Shown piece after piece: positions 44,891 to 58,009 of a stretch of 64,000 nucleotides of DNA. The notes under the pieces were generated by a model. The model was given only the letters and a program-made list of their open reading frames with translations. It was not told the DNA's origin and made no database searches. Source of the stretch: Eucalyptus grandis (Eukaryota > Streptophyta > Magnoliopsida > Myrtales > Myrtaceae); assembly GCF_016545825.1 (NCBI RefSeq), contig NC_052618.1, positions 10,655,398-10,719,397 of the forward strand, written 5' to 3'. Each line of letters starts with the position of its first letter. The first letter of the stretch is position 1. A program made the position numbers and the translations under genes.

Positions 44891-46016
44891 GCTCGAAGGA
44901 AGATTAAGAGATTTAAGATAATGGTTCTTGAAGAAGCACGGGCCGCAGGTCTAATGTAGATAATTACAATACTGAATTTTAAGGTACATTTGATTCAGTT
45001 TTTTCAAGAAACTTTTAGTCTTTAAATCCTTTTAGGGAAATATTGAGGTATTTGGCGAGTATTTTAAAGTAACTTTCGACCAAATTCTGACTCCTACCTA
45101 GCATCTAAAATAACATTTGTGAAATGCTGAAACTAAAATTAAAATATTTTTTCCTTTCAAAATTATCCTCACTAATTCTTTGGTTTTCTAATTTTGCCAT
45201 TCTATTACTATTCATCTTCTTGTTAAGATTCTTTAGTTTGGCCAATGGTGAGGAACTAGTGAAGCCAAATCTGGCTAGCGAAAGGCTGACTAGGGTTGCG
45301 CAACCTAATCGACCGCCACCAAAGGTTGCCTAACCTCGGACCACCGTCACCAAAGGACGCCCTGACCTCGAACGACTATTGCCTAAGGTCAGGCAACCCT
45401 AGGAGGCGGTTGTCGAAGGTCAAGCAACCTCTAGTGGAGTTCGGGCGACCCTAGGTGGTAGTTGCCTAGGGTCACATGACCCTTGCAAGATCCAGCGTGT
45501 CGCCTTGGTTGTGTGACCTTAGGCAACCCTCGCCTAGATCTCACGACCTCAACCCATGGCCGCCAACACTAGATCTAGCTCACTAGTGGCCTACGCCCTT
45601 CATTGGCTCTAGCAAAGGGTTTTGAGTTTTTAATAACAAATATATAAATGATTTTTTTAAATAAAAATATAAAAATATATATAGTCAAAGCCCATTGCAA
45701 AATATTTTTACTAAACACTACGTGAACCCAAAATGGCTTTGTAAAAAGTTTTTACCAAACATAGTTTGCATTTCTCCAAAGGGCTTTAGCTTTCGGTATT
45801 TGTATTATAACAAAGCTGAACCAATCCCAACGTTCTTCAAGTGGATGTGCACATGAGAGTAGCCATACAAAAGGAGATGACAAGATCGAAGAGTTTCTAC
45901 ATTGAAGGTCACGGAATCTCTCTTTGTGTGCTTGCGTGCGCGATTTTAAGAGTTTCTTATCGCCATAGTCAAGCATTGCGGAGGTGCTGCGGGGTTCACT
46001 CAATGTGGGTGGAGCT
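44891..46016. other. Probable transposon-derived spacer with GGTTGCCTAACC-type repeats
   Basis: The middle (45270-45600) has degenerate repeats of the type CTAGGTGGTAGTTGCCTAGG and AGGTCAGGCAACC between AT-rich flanks, and the right part has AAAGTTTTTACCAAACATAG-like sequence. This layout is typical of non-autonomous DNA elements, but I could not define termini. No gene is recognisable in 45750-46010. Confidence 0.4.
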
Positions 46017-49000
46017 CGTGCTTTGCGAGGCGAGGATTTTGGCTCAAATCGAGCATTTGATAGTCATAACTTAAAACGTATTGTCACGACCTAAATTTCG
46101 GGTGAACCACCTAAAATTTGGCTAATAAATTATTAAGCCTAGACTTAACTCGGGTTCTTCCAAACCCATACCATTCGCGACTTATGTTCAAGTTCTTAAC
46201 ATGCAGATAGATTTTATCTATGAGTCGCCACTAATCTATTTTTTAGTGAGTCGATTAGAAACCCAAGTAAAGTAACAAGAGTTTACTTTACTCCTACGAA
46301 CCAGAAACTATGGGTACGGGAACTTGGTTACATTAGATTTCTCTAATGCCCTTTCGGTACCATTCTTTTATTTTCAAAATTTTTTTTTGGCAAGCAGCTT
46401 AAATTGATTTTAAATATATTTTCCTAACACGTGAGGCGATCATGCGGGTACGCAAACCACCAATTTAACACCCAGATAAGCAATGAATAAATTGTAAAAA
46501 CTTACCTCAAAGCAGCCAAAGCATTTGCAATGTTAAATTAGAATCCACATCAACGACCTTGGACATGATTTCTAATTAACACGCAATTTCTTTTTTGTTT
46601 TCACTTGATTAATGAAAGTCATGCAATATGCAATGCAGTATTAACTAAACGACCTAATTCTAATGACATGCAATTTCTAACTAAACGGACCTAGCAATAA
46701 TCATTAAATGGCATGCATTTCATGAATCTAATTCTAAATGACATGCAATGACATTTTTATTTCTTATAAAAATTCGTAATTAAAAATTACTAACAATAAA
46801 AATCTAACTAAAGTGAGATATTATCTATTTTTAAGTTAGGAAATAGACTAATCTAAATCCTATCTTAAACTTAGAAATTTGTCTCAACATGCAATTTAAT
46901 TCCAAGATATTATCTAACCTAGATATCATCTAAACATGCATTCTAATATAATTAAAAAGGTATCTAACTATTTTATCATGCAATTCTATATAGGAAATCA
47001 AATATAATCTATATGATATGCAAATGCAATCTTTTTGCATTTTCGGGATAAATAAAACAATTAAAAGATAAGCACAAAATCATTCAGAATCATCACAGAT
47101 ATCGCACATCGTCCGAATTAGGAAACAATAACTAAATCAGACTTGATTATTTCACTAATAAAATCGATAAATTGATCTTAAGCCTTAAAGATCAAGATAT
47201 CAATTTTATTCATGCATAATTAATTATTCCATCTAAAGCCTTATAGATTGAATAAAAAATCGGTATGTGGTTGCGAACTAGGAAATATATCCTAATTGAA
47301 AGTTATGTCTATTACTCATGGATATGAAACTAGATATAAATGGACATATGTTAGGCAATAAAATATCCAAATATACTAGAGATGTGCATCTTACCTAATT
47401 TGATGATATTCTTCCCAAATTTGGACCAAATGCAATCGGACCGGGATCGCAACCTGCTCCTCGAAGGGATGACGAGTGGCAAGAGGTGGCTAATGGTGGC
47501 CCGCGACTGGCACCACAGTCAGCGGGTTGTCATGCAATGCAGGGGTGAACACTTAGGAAATGCTTCTCATGTCTTTCTCCAAAAGACGAGGGGATGACCT
47601 GCAACACAAAAATTACGAGGAAAGAAAGTCTTCGTTGAAAGCCTAGCAGCAAGACTTCACCAGCCAACGTGAATAGTCTGCAAAGAAAAAGAAAGTGATC
47701 TTTTTATTCCTTTTTTATTTGCTCTTTATGTGCCCCTCTTTCTCTTCGTTGGTGGACTTCAGAAGAACGGTGATTCGCCGATACTGCAACTTCTCGGTTT
47801 GGAATGGTCAGGCTCGAGCTTGGACAGCAGCACGCCGTTATTGCTGGGGACTCCGCGGATGGCTTAACAGGCCGTATGGGTGTGGCTCACGTCGGGTAAT
47901 GACAGCTCGGACTTGGAGGAACGTTACAGCTGCAACAGGATCGCCATGGCTCATGGGGGTGGAACTCAGCGTCAGGGCAACGCGGGCAACGGCTCCATGA
48001 CAGTGAGCGGCAGCAACGGGTCAACAACGAAGGGTTCGGCCGCAGTGCAGAGGGCGACGATATGGCAATGGCACGGCGTCGGCAAGGGTGGCGCGTCTTG
48101 GTGCACCCGGAATAAAGAACGATGAAGTGCAACAAGCTTGGACGTTTGCGACTCCAGTATCTTCGTAGAGTGGTGGCCAGCAAGCAATTTGGACGATCAC
48201 AGCAAAGTCATGGGTTGAGGTAGGTCAAGCACCGAAGAAGAAGACCACCTCTCGTGCTTTTTCTCTCTCTCTCGTCTCTCACTCACAATTTTTATATTGT
48301 GGCTGACCTAAATTCTATCGCTCTCTGTCATGAAAAATGAGCCTCTCTTTTATATTGATTCGAAACGATCTCTTTACATAACATTTCCCGAATTACCATT
48401 TCTTGTCACATTAAATCAAATCTGTATGATTTGACAATCAGCTCAATTCTTACCCATTTTTCACTTAATTTCAAAATTGTTGCTGCATTTAACAAAATCC
48501 GGACATCCATCATAATTTCATATTTCCTTGCATAATTCAATCAAATCAATTTCCCCCATTTTCATTTTTTTCTTTTTATTTGTTCAAAATGTAATTTTAT
48601 TTTTCCAAAATTAGGTGTCAACACGTATATTTTTTTATGTAATATAAAATGTACATCTAGAAAGTAAACTGTTTAGAGAAGAAATAAAATAAATAATAAA
48701 AGAGAAAATCCCACCAAAAAGCTTGAACTTTATCTAGAGAGCCACAAAAGTATCTTCCTTTATGATTGCTTTGTAAAATGACTGTTAGAAATCAGATGTG
48801 GCAAATGAAGCTCCATAAATTAATTCCATAAAAAATAAAAATAAAAATCTAAATTTGTCTAGTGTGACACCACTATGGAAATTCCCTTTTCTAAGTGATC
48901 AATACCTCTGAAATCGTGTTGATGACCTGAAAGTACATTTTCCTCCAAGACGGTCAATGATTCGCGTCTTGTGTGGACAACGATAGGCAAACGAAATTAA

Positions 49001-49859
49001 CGTAGCTTTAGTTAAGTCAAAAGTTACATGACGTGTGAATTTCCAGGACTTTAATAATTGCCAATGAGACACTGACTATCGTGGAGGTTTTTTTTATCTC
49101 TCTCTTCATCGATTGAGGGGTAAATTTGAAATTTGGATAGTTTGGTGAGGGTAAACGAAAATTTGTTAACCCTCTCATGTTGCTTTCACATAATTGCTCA
49201 AAACCAAAACGAAAACGGGTGGGTACTAATTGAGTTTTTGGGCTTTAAAAAGGCAGTTTTGGGTGGACCTCATTTCCACCTCAAGCTTTAAATTTAGCTC
49301 CAATTCTACCTTTATTTTTGTCAGAAAAAACCACTCACTTTCACTTTAGTTCCAAATCCGCCCCTGTTAGTCATCCATGCAAAATCTCCATTAGTTGTCT
49401 AACGTGACATTTTCATGTCAATAATGAATTTATGTCATATGCCTATGTGGATTTTACTTCATTGTTCATCATGCTTATTTGCTTCTTCTTTGTTCCTTGC
49501 AACCTCCATTAATAAAGGTGCTTGAGCATGGAGCCCAAATCATTCATTTTGAGCAAAACAGACATCATTTTTTTTTCGTAGAAAACAAATGATGACATTT
49601 TCCTAAAAATAATTACTTACATTGCCTGAAATAATTAATCGATGAAAAATATTTTTATTATCAATAATAACTTATATCTAAATATTTTCTGGCTGGTAAA
49701 TTTATTTTTTGTTAATCCATTTTTGTATACAAACAATTATTTTCAAAAAAAAATATTTTAAAATCATTTGTTTTCCACAAAACAAATGGAACCTAACATT
49801 TGGAAGACAAATTCTCCCCTCTTTTTTCCCTCACTCAACTAGTAACGAAATATATTAGC
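46017..49859. repeat. Duplicated block, copy 3 (split by an LTR)
   Basis: 46017-46081 carries CTTTGCGAGGCGAGGATTTT as in copies 1 and 2. The block resumes at 48629 with CCCACCAAAAAGCTTGAACT and runs to CTCACTCAACTAGTAACGAA near 49850. It matches copy 1 from about 5310 to 6870, with an internal deletion relative to copy 1 just after the LTR site. It has no NFD4-like part. Confidence 0.8.
46082..48623 (-). mobile_element. Solo LTR, antisense, target duplication CGTAT
   Basis: It is bounded by TGTCACGACC on the left and GGTGTCAACA on the right, and flanked by CGTAT at 46077-46081 and 48624-48628. Read on the minus strand it starts TGTTGACACC and ends GGTCGTGACA, the same termini as the 12-kb element. 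It shares GGTACCGAAAGGGCATTAG near 46350. The lack of an internal region with an intact target duplication fits unequal recombination between two LTRs. Open frames inside are not genes. Confidence 0.9.
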
Positions 49860-50347
49860 AAAACATAATTATTAAATTATAAATAATATTCGTGCACGGC
49901 GTATGACTATAATTAATAGACTAATTATATGATTTAGATGAATGGGAAACAAAGCCAGAGATTCAAGTCCAGTTCCTATGTATAAAACAAACAGGACCTG
50001 AAAGTTCCCTGTCACTCACCTCATTGTTCATCAAGTTTCTCTCCTTTTGCTTTGATCAACAGGTAAAAAATTTCCTCTCTGAAATGGAGGCCGTCCTCAC
50101 CGTGTTTGGACAGAGAGAGAGGCTGAATAGACCTGCCCGACGGTTCAAGTTGAATCACTTTGCAATATGCACGGTCTACAGTTAGACTCGCAAGCAGATC
50201 CGAAAACGTTCGGGAGGTAGACTTCAGAATAGAATGTCTCCATTTACTAAACCATGAATGTCACAAGCAATGAAGAAAACTTTCAAAATGGGCAACTTCC
50301 ATATGGTACACCGGCCTTTGTAAGTGCTTCACACGAGTACCAGCGTG
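49860..50347. other. 3' flank of ASHR1
   Basis: AT-rich sequence to about 49940, then ordinary unique sequence. Similarity to the duplicated copy starts at 50249. The 100 nt before the stop codon are shared with the pseudogene copy and probably belong to the 3' UTR. No polyadenylation signal stands out. Confidence 0.4.
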
Positions 50348-53300
50348 CTATTCATCTGCACATGAAAGGTTGTGAGAAGCTTCAGCACGTGCTTCTTCCA
50401 GTTTCATCACGAGTTCTCTCACAAACTCTGTATTCATCCCGTGAGTAACCCCTAGTATGTCAATTGCCTTGGTCAGTGATTTGATAGCATTTACTGTGTC
50501 GCCAAGTAACCTGCAGCATGTCAAATAGCAAGCTTGAAACCGAGGGAAAAGCTGAGTACATTCCATAAAGGTGGGGGCGAATTCTGAGGCCATTTTCATG
50601 CATGAAGGGTCATTTTTAATGTCGAGCAAGTCCTCCAAGCAGATTATGTATTTTTACTTCCACAAGAAACAACAGATGGATAACAGTTACAAAATTCAAA
50701 CGAGAGAATTCCAATGAAGTCACGTTTTCAACTTCAGAAGAGAGCAGGAGAGGGCTTATGACAGAAAATGTGATGAACCTTGTTACAGCTAAAACAATTC
50801 TTGCCATTGCAAGAACACAATGATTGTGTTAAGAGTGCCTAATTTTTGGACGACACACGAGCTACGGTTATAGCTAAAACAGTTCTTGTGGTTGCAAGAA
50901 CGCAGTGATTGTGTTAAGAGTGCCTCATTTTGGACAATACAAGCTATGGTTATACATTCATCCTGTAAAGCTGCTTTTCCATGTCCTAAAAATCCTCTCT
51001 ATTTCAGGTGATGCTTTGTTAGCATTGCTCTTTGAAATAACATCACTAAAACAAATAACAAATTGGTGACTGAGCACACCAATAGATCTGCAACAGATCG
51101 CACATTGCTTGGTCTCAAATCTGTCATAAGTGCATGTAGCATGAATTTATGTGAGCAACTTCTCCAACAAAGTTAAGGTGAGGGATATACATCATTGAAA
51201 AATCAATGACTGATGTGAATTTCAACAGCCTAGAGTTAAAATATTAAATGTGAAGGAGGAAAAGGAAAAAGCAAGGAAAATGGACGATAACAATCCAGAA
51301 AGAAAAAAACACAGACCATTCAAGTTTTCCGCTGGTATAATATTGTAACCCAAGCAAAGGATGGTACCCTGGATAGACTCCTGCAGCATGAAGTCAAAGT
51401 CAGGAGTTTCAGAGGGAAAATAACAAAAACCAGAAAAATCATTTCAGCATTTCTTTTAATTCAAATAAAGACAACAAAAAATCTAGCAAAAATCTTTTGC
51501 AGACAATGAGGCATTATTAGTCACACAAACACCAGCACAACAACAGAGTGCCCCCACATTATATGGATCAAATTCTGATTAAGTTTAGTTACCTTAAGCT
51601 CATTCCTGTATGTTTGTTCTGATGATTATTATTAATATTAGTACCCATCAGGAGCATCACTCCAGGCAGCACAAATTGAACAAAAACCGCACATCCTTAA
51701 CCAAAATAGTGGGCAATGCTTGATATGGCTCCCATTAATGTTTTCAATGCTGATAAGGACTAAAGAGCAAAAGAACAGTCCTCAGTCAATCAAATTCACT
51801 CATGGATCAAATGAATGTGACTTCATGTGACAAAAGCTCCTGCCACATGATTGGATAAAATGGGAGAAAAACTACCAAGCTAATTATTCAACACTGGACC
51901 ACAACCAATCAAATGATTTTACTTCCAAAGTTTCCAACCAAATCACAGCTTAATGGTCTCAGTTGAAAATACTCTATCACCCTTATTCAAAGGATCTATC
52001 AAAAATCTAGTATGACACTTTATCCACAAGCCACATGATATAACTTGTTGGTTTTGGCCGTTCCTCGAGATTTTTCAAAGAAAAGCTAAAAGGAACCTAA
52101 TTTCAAATAACCTGATTAACATTCTTAAATAGAGAGACATGATCGCTTACAATGAGCTTTTAGATTAAGGGGAAATGAAGATAGGTGGAAGCCACGCTTA
52201 CAAACAAAAACTCTTGCCAACGGAAAAGAGGATTGCTCAGCAGAACTTGTTGTAGTGAAGCTCAATTGCTATTCTACTCAATTAACTCAAAGATGAATGG
52301 TTTCGCTATTTCTAACTTATATGTGAGCATCAATCAAGAATGACATGCAAACTTGACAAATATCTGTATCATGAATCTATAATTTGTGAACCCTGAATTG
52401 CTCAAAAAATTCTGACAATTCCCATAAAATTAAAAATAAAAATGGCATACTTTCATAAACTGGAATAGTTAGCTTGCAGTACACCAGAGCTTCCTTCCAA
52501 TCTTCTAGATCCATCAAGATCTGCAGTTCACAAATGCTTTAAGTGTTAAGCAACTAACAGAAGGACAAGTCAGATCACAATTTGGAACCACATGAAGACT
52601 ACAGACACATTCATTCTTCATGAAAGGATCAGATAACACCAAACTACAATTCACAGAAGCTAGCACCCTACAGAGAAAACATAAGAACAAGGAGGAAAAT
52701 CAACACAGTCTATCTGATACAAATTCGTTTGCAGACCACTCTTGAGGAAAATGGAAACTGGAATTATTCAAAACTGTAGAAAGACATTTTTGACTACATG
52801 GAAATTTGAATATCACAAAATTTGACAAATCATATATTTCTTAGTTTGTGGAAACTAGTTCTCTACCACACACTTCTATAAAATGGCATATCTCCTAGTT
52901 TTTTAGGGTCAAGAGAATTCACTTCTGGTAGATGGACAGCAGTAAAGCATAATACCTTTCAAAAGTAAAACTGTTCACAACAACAGGGCTGCAGATGCTT
53001 TTAAAATTCTATTAGTGAGGGATAGAAGCTATAATAGGATTAATGAGAAAAAGAAACTACCTTCAATATCTTTTCTCGGGTTTGCAACAAGATGATTGAA
53101 GAAGGATGATATAGTTTCCCTTGGAGATTCTCAATCATCTTATAGATGGAAACAGCTTCTTTATGTATTATAGCAAGTCAAGTTTAAACATTTCTCAAAC
53201 ATGCAGCCAAATGGATGACTTGTTCTGAAATGGGAAAACTAAGAAAAAGGAAGTCATTCTAAGTGAAATTTTACACCATTGAAATGCAGTGAGAGAGATT

Positions 53301-56300
53301 CAGGTAATACAGACGATACATCAACATGCCACCAAAATTAGTTAGCAATGGCTGTGAAGAAAGGATATGACCAGGGGATGTAGACGATGATGTCCTCTCT
53401 GACATCAATTTAATTTCACTAGCAATGTCTCTTATCTCTTCTTTGTTTCTTACACATCCACACTGTTGGCACACAAATCCTTGTTTCTCTGCATACGCAA
53501 GGAAAACCATGTGAAAAACTTCAGCTATTCAATAAAAGTGCCGATCTTGATCCACATACCAGAGTCACGGAGCAGGAAACCAGAGCATCTGTCATCTTCA
53601 CATCTGTAGCCTTCCAAAATTGCACTTTCTTTGATATCATCAGGTTGCCCCTTAACAATTAATTTTATTTTGTTAACCCAAACGGTTAAAAAAATGCACA
53701 TTCTCACAAGTCAACAGAAAAGATGCAACACGAGCAATCACAATCAAACCCTTAATGTAGAAAATTACCAATTTCGCACAGCGAGGGCATGCGCAAGCAA
53801 AGTGGTATTGTTCTCTAAGAGACTTCAGTCTAGTTGTAGTGCTTCCAGCAGTTTCTATATAGCTTATCAAGACCTTGCAGAAAAATTATTTCTGGTCAGT
53901 ATGATAGAATGAAGTATGAGTATGACATTGCTCGATGCCCCAAAGTATATCATACAGAGATATAATCATCAAAGCAATCTTCTACACCATGATATGTTGG
54001 AGTAATGGGAAAGGAAAACACAAAATATATCTCAAAATAAACAGCCTCATAATTCTGATCCATTATTATCCTACAACAAGAAGGTTGTGAACAGGCAATT
54101 TGACCAGATTTATGTGAATTAGTGCTACATAACCCACGATAAGCAATTAAATGCTTATATCGATACACTGACTGGAGCATTGCAGCTGGTTTGGTGTAAA
54201 GGTTTAGGTTCAGGGTCTTAAAGTCACCATCACTTAAAGTTCAGTGGTTGAAAGTTTCAGCACTCATTTCGCAGCTTCATCCAGCAACCTTTAGCTAGGC
54301 AATGATGATGAAAAGAAGGTAAGAGATACCACAGCCAATTAACATTAATTGGCTGGAAGGGTGGCTTCTCTTTATCCATCCATTGGAGAAGCACAATCCA
54401 CTAACAAGAATCTGCTGATCAAACTCAATAGTGAAATGCACACTGAATACCTTTCATCTGGGAAAACATTTACAATTCCTTTTTTCCAACCTTAATTCTT
54501 CTGAAAGCTTATCATGGTGTCCAGCATTTGTTTCAGTTCCACAACATATTCAATAAAATTCTGCTGAATTGTACTATCAAATTTTGAACTCAAAATGTCC
54601 AAAGCATAAAATTTTCTATTGTAGAAGGTCCAGGTCGAGATTCCACATCAAGGCTTTGCATCTACAAAACCATGAACCATGTTTGACGACTGATCAATTT
54701 TTTTTTAAATATTCCTAAATTAGATAAGATATAGCTGAGTGCCAAGAATTCCCCATTAATCTATAAAAGATCACAGATTTCTGCAGCCTGACATCTAAAA
54801 TTTCGTGCAGCATAATATAATTCAACATTAAATTATTGGGAGTTGGACAGACTAGAAGACGCATAAGCAATGGTCATCACCATGTTGGAATACTGGAAAC
54901 GAAGTTTTCCGTCATTATTCCTGGATGTCATGTTAAAGTTCTGCTGAAAATCCACCAGCTACCCTATCATTAAGTAGGAATTCCAGCAGTGAACTGAAAA
55001 ATGATGAGTCAGTCTCCAATTCATTTCAAGAGGGTAGCAGGGGAACCAAGAAAAAAAAGCATAGACTACCTCCGAACCTTGCGGTATATGTTGTACAGCA
55101 CGAACCACAGCCGTCCTTCCCTCGAAGAGCAATACTGCATTTGGCAAACAGCTATACAAGCAAGTCAGCAGCAATATATTGGAATGGCAAGCATAGAAGA
55201 TGTCAGACCAATGTGGCAGCTACCTGTGATTGATTATAGAGATGACAGGATAGAGTCCAGTTCCTAGCGGTCTTAGCTCACTGTCACAGATTGTATGTGC
55301 ATTACATGAAAGCTGCATATTAGCTGGTCTTTTAGTGCATTGGCAGGTTAACCAACTTCAAAACTAAAATGATATTTCCAAATGTCACTGATTACAATTG
55401 CTTTGATGCACATTGCAAGTATAGAAAAGGTAACAACAGTACGCCGGCTAATCTACATGCTACATTAGACATAAAGATACAAGAAGCCTTATGTTTCCAA
55501 AATCATGGTTTGCCCACCGCTTTAAGGGACAAAAATATAAGATACAGAAAGCTCTCTAGAGAGCAGCACTCAAGCAAAACTAGAGTACACTTTAGGCTTT
55601 TGGGAGAGGGATAACTGCTGTTTGAAAGGATTTATATTTATGCTCTTAACAAACATCTATGCTTATGCGGCAAAGACAGTGGGCATGAAGTTTTAAAAAA
55701 TGGACCTTGGAAAAGTTCTCTGCAACTTCTTTGATGTTGATCTCGGGCCACTGGAGTATTATATTAATGAGGTTAGCCATTTGGGCATATAGCACCAGCT
55801 GCTTCTCATTAATTTCCGACATGTCTTATCAGAGAAGGTTCAGTGAAAACAGTTAAGTGGATAATCAATAATGGGTAAAAACTATTGAACTATGACCAAT
55901 GACCACACCAAAGAAGCCTAAAAAGGATACGAGACACCAATGCATCCACCAGACTATAATTGTCCATTGCAGTAGTTGAAATGATCTGCACGGAAGCAAA
56001 CGAATCATTGATTAATGATGCGCTCGCCTGGATGCATGCCAAAAGTTATTCTGCATACTGACCAAACAATTTTGCAAGCATTCTCTCTCCAGAGAAGAAC
56101 ATCATAAGAACTGGGAACTCAAACAGTTTACACGAGAAACAGTTGACATTGATGCTAGGCACAATATTGCAAAGACACGAATCTTAACAGGTCCAAAAAG
56201 TGGGAATCAATACCTTCTGTTTCAGTTAAGCGAGACACGTCCATTGGAAGTAGAAATAAAAATTATCTCACCTCTCTCCCACCAAATATATTACTGTCGT

Positions 56301-58009
56301 TAACAGCAGCAAAATCGACAGCAAACTATGGATGCTTGTCAACTTACAGGAAATTTTTAAAATTAACAGACAGACATGTGCATCTATGCTGACTACGTCA
56401 GCAAAAACAAAAATTAAAATTATTTGACTTCTAGTTAACTAAAGATAGAGGTTCAACTTAAGAAACCTTCAAATGTCTATAACATCTCTCTAACCATGAA
56501 TAAATAATCTGCTCAGTAACAAATAGATAAACTAAAGTGAAGTGCAAAGGGTGATTGTATTGATCATATCCTCCTGATAATATGGTTCATGATCTCCATC
56601 AAAAATACATGAGATCTCATTTTTCCTTTGCAAATATTTGACTTCTCTAATTTTTCTAGTTAAAGTTTATAGCAAGAGGTGCATAAACTACCCAAGAGGT
56701 AGTACAACAGAATAAGAACAATCATTTTATCTGCAAGAACGACACAAAAAATTTCCTCCAGAAGCATCTTCAAACGAAGATCGAGATTGAGGATACAAAT
56801 TGCCAGCAAGACAGAAGTATAGCAAGTCAATAGCCAAGTCAAAGGCAAGCAAAATCAACAAATTCAATGGATGAAAAATGAAGTCTAATGAAATTGGAAA
56901 CCACTGGGGAAGAACATAGGGGCAAAAGAACCTTCTCATCTTGCAGCTTTCTTCGTATGTAGAGCTTAATCATCAAACGTATGGAAGGGGTGACAGATTT
57001 CCTCTTTTCCTTATCAAGCCTCGCTAGAGCCATGCATTCAAGCCGATGCATCTTCCACTCTGATTTCTGCACACATCAGTGAACAGCAACTCAACACAAT
57101 CAGCCACTACGCTCAACTCAAATTCGGGACTTGCAAACCAATCACTATCCACTTCCCAGAAACTTCTATCCCCGATTCTTTTTAGCTTCAAAGATCAAAC
57201 CTTCACTCACAAGCAAAGTGCCGCATAGATGAATTTCACTACACCACCACCTGATTGCCCCAAAAAGATTGCTACTTGAGCATAATGCTACTGAGAGACA
57301 ATGTCTAGACGAAGCAACTTCACCGAAATTGCCAGGTCCACGCTGCAATACCTGACACGAGCTCCCGCAGTACTACACCGCCTGACAACCCGAGCACTTC
57401 CTAAGGTGAGCCAAGGTGAAACGACGATCGCACCTCGGCTCTGCCCAGTCGGGCGTGAAGACTCGCAAACCGATCACTACCCACTTCCCAGAAACTTCTC
57501 TCCCTGATTCTTTCAAGCTCCAAAGATCAAACCATCACTCAAAAGCGAAGCACCGCATAGATGCATTTCACGATACCATCACGCAATTGCCCCCAAAAAC
57601 GATTTCTATTCGAGCATAATGCTAATGAGAGACAAACGTCAGGACTGCATACCTGACAAGAGCTCCCGCAGTACCACACCGCCTGACAAGCCGAGCATTT
57701 CCTAAGCCGAGCCGAGGTGGCGAAGCAGCCGTCGCACCTCGGCTCGGCCGCGTTGGGCGCGAAGACATACGGCTCTTGGCTGAGAATCACTTGCCCTGCA
57801 TCATCGATCAACCGACATTAACGCCTCCACAACACACCCCAAAAAAAAAAAGAAAAAAAGAAAGTCGGACAGACAGGACCGAAGTTCGCTTGGCTAGAGA
57901 GAGAGAGACCTGGGTGGAAGTCTGTGGCGGCGAGGAGGGAGCGGCCTTTCTCCGGAAGGGAGGCGACGGTGAGGCACCGGTCGCGGAGGGCGGCCTTCAG
58001 GTCCTCCAT
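50348..58009 (-). CDS. ASHR1: ASHR1-type histone-lysine N-methyltransferase (SET/MYND), complete
   Basis: Fourteen exons: 58009-57910, 57795-57653, 57066-56932, 55985-55931, 55824-55706, 55312-55224, 55151-55070, 53873-53769, 53650-53560, 53488-53372, 53158-53061, 52520-52451, 51380-51317, 50510-50348. Phases join to 1431 nt and 476 residues, close to the roughly 480 of Arabidopsis ASHR1 (SDG37). A split SET domain encloses a MYND zinc finger (Cys54 to Cys92, with CDGC, CSAC, WYCGSSC and HRLEC). NHSCLPN is at 212-218, SYIETAG at 245-251, and post-SET CACPRC at 268-273. A second Cys pair set (RCEDDRC, CQQC) and a helical TPR-like C-terminus follow. The family belongs to the SMYD-like lysine methyltransferases; substrate is not deducible. 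All introns are GT-AG; the donor of exon 10 (GTCATA) is weak. Two broken copies of its 3' part lie at 9-25 kb. Confidence 0.93.
50790..50955. repeat. Tandem ~80-bp repeat in ASHR1 intron 13
   Basis: Two units share GCTAAAACA, AAGAACxCAxTGATTGTGTT and AAGAGTGCCT. The same pair is in the duplicate at 9583-9745. Confidence 0.7.

Noticed and set aside
47695..48187. Open frames of about 100 codons on both strands
   Set aside because: Inside the solo LTR bounded by CGTAT duplications, with no domain.
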